A stretch of DNA of 64,000 bases from JAAYCI01 sp047972265. Its GTDB lineage: Bacteria > Bacillota > Clostridia > Oscillospirales > Ruminococcaceae. The stretch is taken from the NCBI GenBank assembly GCA_047972265.1, contig JBKEAM010000018.1, positions 1 to 64,000 of the forward strand. Direction: 5' to 3'. The position numbers and the translations under genes were made by a program. The notes under the pieces are model-generated. The model saw only the letters and a program-made list of their open reading frames with translations. It was not told where the DNA came from and made no database searches. Positions 61,169 to 64,000 of the stretch are shown in pieces. Within the stretch, counting starts at the first letter, position 1. Each line of letters begins with the position of its first letter.

Positions 61169-61708
61169 ATGAAAAAGCTACTATGTGTAATAGATTATCA
61201 GAACGATTTTGTAGATGGAGCGCTGGGTTTTGCAGGGGCAAGCAGCCTTGAAGAGGGTATTGAGAAAAAGGTGAGGGAGTATCTGGATGCTGGCCACTAT
61301 GTTTTGTTTACAAGGGACACCCACCAGCAGGATTACCTAAATACACGAGAGGGAAAAAGCTTGCCTGTGGTGCACTGCATAGAGGGCACGGTGGAGCATC
61401 AATTGTATGGCGCGCTGCACCAATACGAAAAAAGTGAACAGCCCAAGGTAAGGGTAATAAATAAAGAAACTTTTGGGGCGGCAGATATAGCGTTTGATGT
61501 GCGCCAACTTTGCCGCGGTGTGCCGGACGAAATTGAACTTTGTGGTTTGGTTACAGATATATGCGTTGTATCAAATGCAATATTATTGTTTAATGCATTT
61601 ACCAAAAGCAAAGTAAGCGTCCTATCAAATCTTTGTGGTTCATCTAATAACGAGGGCGCAAAAGCGGCGCTTTTGGTACTGCAAGGGCTTGGTATTTTTG
61701 TTGAATAA
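61169..61708 (+). CDS. Isochorismatase-like cysteine hydrolase (nicotinamidase type)
   Basis: A 179-residue protein with the catalytic triad D9 (IDYQNDFV), K99 (INKETFG) and C132 (TDICVVSNA), and a cis-peptide loop before the cysteine. The family includes nicotinamidase (nicotinamide to nicotinate) and pyrazinamidase. The metal-binding Asp-x-His set (DTHQQDY at about residue 50) favours nicotinamidase-type activity. It starts three bases after the alr stop, so the two are co-transcribed. Confidence 0.87.
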   Translation: MKKLLCVIDYQNDFVDGALGFAGASSLEEGIEKKVREYLDAGHYVLFTRDTHQQDYLNTREGKSLPVVHCIEGTVEHQLYGALHQYEKSEQPKVRVINKETFGAADIAFDVRQLCRGVPDEIELCGLVTDICVVSNAILLFNAFTKSKVSVLSNLCGSSNNEGAKAALLVLQGLGIFVE

Positions 61709-61869
61709 TAGTTTTAAAAGAAACTTGTTTTTCTGCTATATAAGTTTTTAAATCTTACTTATAATTAACGTTTTAGCGAAAAACTTCCAAATCATTATTA
61801 ATTTTTTGTGAATAATAGTTGCAATTCGCACTGCTTTTTAAATAAATTGTTAACTTATAAGCACATTCG

Positions 61870-61898
61870 TTGCTACTAAGTAGTATTTATGTTATACT
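61870..61898 (+). promoter_or_regulatory. Promoter of the DivIVA-like gene
   Basis: TTGCTA (61870-61875), a 17-bp spacer, then TATACT (61893-61898), preceded by TGT to give an extended -10. Confidence 0.65.
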
Positions 61899-61933
61899 TT
61901 TTCAATCGTATGCCTTGACGGCGGTGAGAGGAT

Positions 61934-63442
61934 GTGTTTTTATTGGCCGAACAAAATATTGACTTTGAATATGACCAGTATGCGCCACAGGCGAATGGGC
62001 GTTTATTTGGCAGTTCGATGTTCGGTTTTAATAAAGAAGAGGTATTAGAATACCTTGAAGAACTGGCCGATGAAAATGCGCAGCGCCAAGAAGTTGCCGA
62101 CAGGCGAATTCAAGAGTTGTCTCAGCGCTTACATACGGCAGAGTCCAGAATGCTTTCCGGCAGCGGGGGTGCTTCGGCCGACCCGCAGCTAAGGGCTGCT
62201 TATGAAGATGCCATGCACCAGATGGAGGGAATGTCTCAAAATCTGGAAATAGCGCAAATGGCTACCCAGCAATCGGAAGATGAGCTGGCGGCTTTAAGAG
62301 AGCAGCTATATAATTTTCAGCAGGAAAATGCCTGGTATCAAAACGAGCACCAACATGCGGAAGAAAGCATAAACTACTTAAACCAGCAGTTGCAGCAATT
62401 ATCTGCTGGGCAGTGGCAGGGAGACGAACAAGCCGCCCTGCTAAACCAGCAGTTGGAAGCAAGAACAACCGAAGTACAGCAGTTGCGCTCGCAGGTAAAC
62501 ACCGAGCGCACCCAGTTGATGGGCGAAAACAGCCGCCTAAATGCAGAACTGCAACAGCTTAAAGCACAGGTAAATACCGAGCGCACCCAATTGTCTGGCG
62601 AAAACAACCGCCTAAACTTAGAGTTGCAGCAGATGCGCACCCAGATAAACGATGGAGCACCCGAGGCGCAGCAACTTAAGACGCAGGTAGAAAAACAGAA
62701 TACCGAACTGCAAAACCTGCGCACCCTTTTGCAAACAGTTACCTCTGAAAGGGATGCTGCGCGTTCTTCGCTTAGCAATCCGGATCAGAGATCGAAACAG
62801 GTAAGCGAAGCGATTTTGGCCGAAGCAAATGCTGAGGCAGACCGCATTAGGGCACAGGCGACTGCCGAGCGCGACCGTATACAGCGCCAAATTCGCAGCA
62901 GCGCGGGTGGGCTTGCAACCAGCATTGTAAATTTGCGGGATGAGATTTCGGACTTGGAGGGCGGAACAGCCAATGCGCTGGAATCCATCCAGTCATCTTT
63001 GTCTTCTATTGCCAGTTCACTTTCTCGTACAGAGCAAAACCTTACCACTATGGGAGTGCAAATAGAGCGTTTCCCAGCTTCTTCCCCCTCGGTTGCGCCC
63101 CAAACTCCCTTGATGGTATATCCCTCGCACCAGCAGGTTGTGGGTGTGTATCCGGCTGAAGCAGAAGTGCCGATGATGCAGGTGCAGCCTCAACAGGCGC
63201 CGGTTGCGGCTGTGTGGCCACAGCCACAACCTCAGGCACAGTCATCTTCCCGCACATCCTCAAACAATGGCGGCGGCAGAGCTTTTAGGCCTACATACAG
63301 CAACAGCCCTACAGCGGCAGTGGCGTGGCCAAAAGCTTCGGTTGGCAGTAAGTATGTGCAATCATCGGAAGACCCAAGAGAAGCAAAAATGCGCAGTTTG
63401 TCTGAATCTTTGGTAGATACCCTACGCCAGATGATGGATTAA
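61934..63442 (+). CDS. DivIVA-like coiled-coil protein with disordered tail
   Basis: A 502-residue protein. The first 45 residues include LFGSSMFGFNKEEVLEYLEEL, a DivIVA/GpsB-type membrane-curvature start. A long coiled coil follows (about 45-370), with a 25-residue unit (QVNTERTQL.GEN.RLN.EL) repeated twice at about 187-236. A Pro/Gln/Ser-rich region and a conserved short helix end the protein (LSESLVDTLRQMMD). It is probably a cell-pole or division scaffold. GTG at 61934 is close to GAGAGG, and TTG at 61943 is an alternative at better spacing. A strong terminator follows. Confidence 0.75.
   Translation: MFLLAEQNIDFEYDQYAPQANGRLFGSSMFGFNKEEVLEYLEELADENAQRQEVADRRIQELSQRLHTAESRMLSGSGGASADPQLRAAYEDAMHQMEGMSQNLEIAQMATQQSEDELAALREQLYNFQQENAWYQNEHQHAEESINYLNQQLQQLSAGQWQGDEQAALLNQQLEARTTEVQQLRSQVNTERTQLMGENSRLNAELQQLKAQVNTERTQLSGENNRLNLELQQMRTQINDGAPEAQQLKTQVEKQNTELQNLRTLLQTVTSERDAARSSLSNPDQRSKQVSEAILAEANAEADRIRAQATAERDRIQRQIRSSAGGLATSIVNLRDEISDLEGGTANALESIQSSLSSIASSLSRTEQNLTTMGVQIERFPASSPSVAPQTPLMVYPSHQQVVGVYPAEAEVPMMQVQPQQAPVAAVWPQPQPQAQSSSRTSSNNGGGRAFRPTYSNSPTAAVAWPKASVGSKYVQSSEDPREAKMRSLSESLVDTLRQMMD
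62492..62641 (+). repeat. 75-bp tandem repeat inside the DivIVA-like gene
   Basis: Two imperfect copies of a 75-bp unit encode 25-residue coiled-coil segments starting QVNTERTQL. A third degenerate copy starts near QVEKQN. Confidence 0.7.
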
Positions 63443-63455
63443 TAAAATACCTTTG

Positions 63456-63485
63456 GCCGCCCTCTTTTAAGAGGGCGGCTTTTTA
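63456..63485 (+). terminator. Terminator of the DivIVA-like gene
   Basis: GCCGCCCTCTT (63456-63466) pairs with AAGAGGGCGGC (63469-63479), followed by TTTTTAG. Confidence 0.92.
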
Positions 63486-63515
63486 GATTGTACAAAACAT
63501 GCAATATTTAAATAT

Positions 63516-63824
63516 ATGGCTTTATATATTAATTTAGTTCAGCCTTGCTTTGTTGTTTTGAGGTTGGAGTTGCTGGATAAAAGTGCAGGGGATATTTGGC
63601 TGTATAAAGAGGGCTTGAACGAGTGTATAGAGTACATACAAAATGATGATAGTGTTTGTTTTGGGGCTTTTGGGCGATTTTAATTGGCGTGGCACACGTA
63701 TGTGCATAATAAAGTGCCAAATATTTTTGATATTTTAAAAGCCGATTATTTGTAAAGTGTTTGATGCCGAGTATTTACGGAAAAACGGAAAGAACTGAAA
63801 AAGCAGTATATGAGTGATGCTTGA
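63516..63824 (+). pseudogene. Possible remnant of a decayed gene
   Basis: The frame from ATG 63516 encodes 55 residues with protein-like composition (AGDIWLYKEGLNECIEYIQN) and a stop at 63681. The same frame goes on for 21 more residues (WHTYVHNKVPNIFDILKADY) to a second stop, and a later frame reads FDAEYLRKNGK and ELKKQYMSDA. There is no ribosome binding site. Together these suggest a small gene broken by stops and a shift. Family not recognised. Confidence 0.25.
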
Positions 63825-63874
63825 ATGATATAGGTGAGTAGGTACTGGGCGAGTAAATGACAGAGTTAGAATTA

Positions 63875-63901
63875 TTAGCACTTGATCATAACGAGTGCTA
63901 A
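63875..63901. promoter_or_regulatory. CIRCE element (HrcA operator)
   Basis: TTAGCACTT, nine bases, then GAGTGCTAA, one mismatch from the consensus. It should control a heat-shock operon (groESL or hrcA-grpE-dnaK) starting after position 64000. Confidence 0.9.
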
Positions 63902-64000
63902 TAATTCACAGAAAGTTCATAATTAAAGCGTAAAACTTTCACAATTGATGAATATAATAGACTTAAACAAGCAAATGAGACACAATCATTTAAATGGCTT

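Larger units (their letters stand above)
63443..64000. other. 558-bp right-end region without an intact gene
   Basis: Contains a terminator (63456-63485), a possible gene remnant (63516-63824) and a CIRCE element (63875-63901). A TATAAT at 63953-63958 has no good -35. The gene controlled by the CIRCE lies beyond the window. Confidence 0.6.

Noticed and set aside
1..64000. tRNA, rRNA, CRISPR, insertion sequence or prophage
   Set aside because: No TTCGAATC-type T-loops, spaced repeats, transposases, integrases or phage structural genes were seen.

Overview
The window looks like a chromosomal segment of an anaerobic Gram-positive bacterium of the Clostridia, most likely a gut-type member of the Oscillospirales/Ruminococcaceae. 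This assignment is inferred from gene content. Supporting signs are strong AGGAGG-type ribosome binding sites, frequent GTG/TTG starts with 4-bp start/stop overlaps, sigma-A promoters with 17-bp spacers, CIRCE (HrcA) elements, an RsgI-like anti-sigma factor, a gut-type lipoprotein serpin, QueH, UPF0210/UPF0237, and moderately AT-rich DNA. I see no tRNA, rRNA, CRISPR array, transposase or prophage gene.

Layout. 1-3000: copper island (csoR, copA with a second HMA domain at its C-terminus, CsoR-type operator). 3000-7100: small membrane proteins, a Nudix hydrolase and a GT-C-like membrane protein. 7200-9100: UPF0237-UPF0210 pair. 9100-13100: Lrp-like regulator, aminotransferase, DUF362/ferredoxin protein, ispE. 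13200-18000: htpG under a CIRCE element, an unknown protein and an IMP dehydrogenase. 18200-20800: a LuxE-LuxC pair with no luciferase. 21100-24700: sigma factor, RsgI/PepSY membrane anti-sigma factor and a convergent lipoprotein serpin. 24800-28300: superoxide dismutase, acyl-ACP thioesterase, nagA. 28600-32500: frameshifted MFS transporter, a DNA glycosylase, a PPC-domain protein, a GNAT enzyme and queH. 32600-42600: a possible structured RNA, aminotransferase, CDF exporter, TM2 protein, asparaginase, ZIP transporter, frameshifted mgtA, and deoC with a histone-H1-like tail. 42600-49300: ECF sigma/anti-sigma pair divergent from a 1303-residue polytopic membrane protein. 49400-57100: frameshifted arsR with a nitroreductase, old yellow enzyme, a zinc-ribbon/propeller-like protein, tlpA-ccdA, flotillin. 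57200-64000: rpsI-rplM, a frameshifted GT-C gene, alr, an isochorismatase-like hydrolase, a DivIVA-like coiled-coil protein, and a second, near-perfect CIRCE element at the right edge.

Connections between genes. Copper export is autoregulated by CsoR. Two metal-linked promoters, sodA and the ZIP transporter, carry nearly the same palindrome (TTAGCAATTGCTAA and TTAGCCATTGCTAA), which suggests one metalloregulator. The two CIRCE elements put htpG in an HrcA regulon together with an operon just beyond position 64000.

The most notable items are the orphan LuxE/LuxC aldehyde-forming pair, the retained ribosome binding site and start inside copA that could release a CopZ-like chaperone, the shared metal operator, the sigma/RsgI/PepSY locus beside a serpin, the basic tail on DeoC, and repeated single-base frameshifts at homopolymers. 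In three genes (mgtA, arsR, the GT-C gene) the first run is one base short and a later run one base long. These may be sequencing errors, decay, or switchable tracts.
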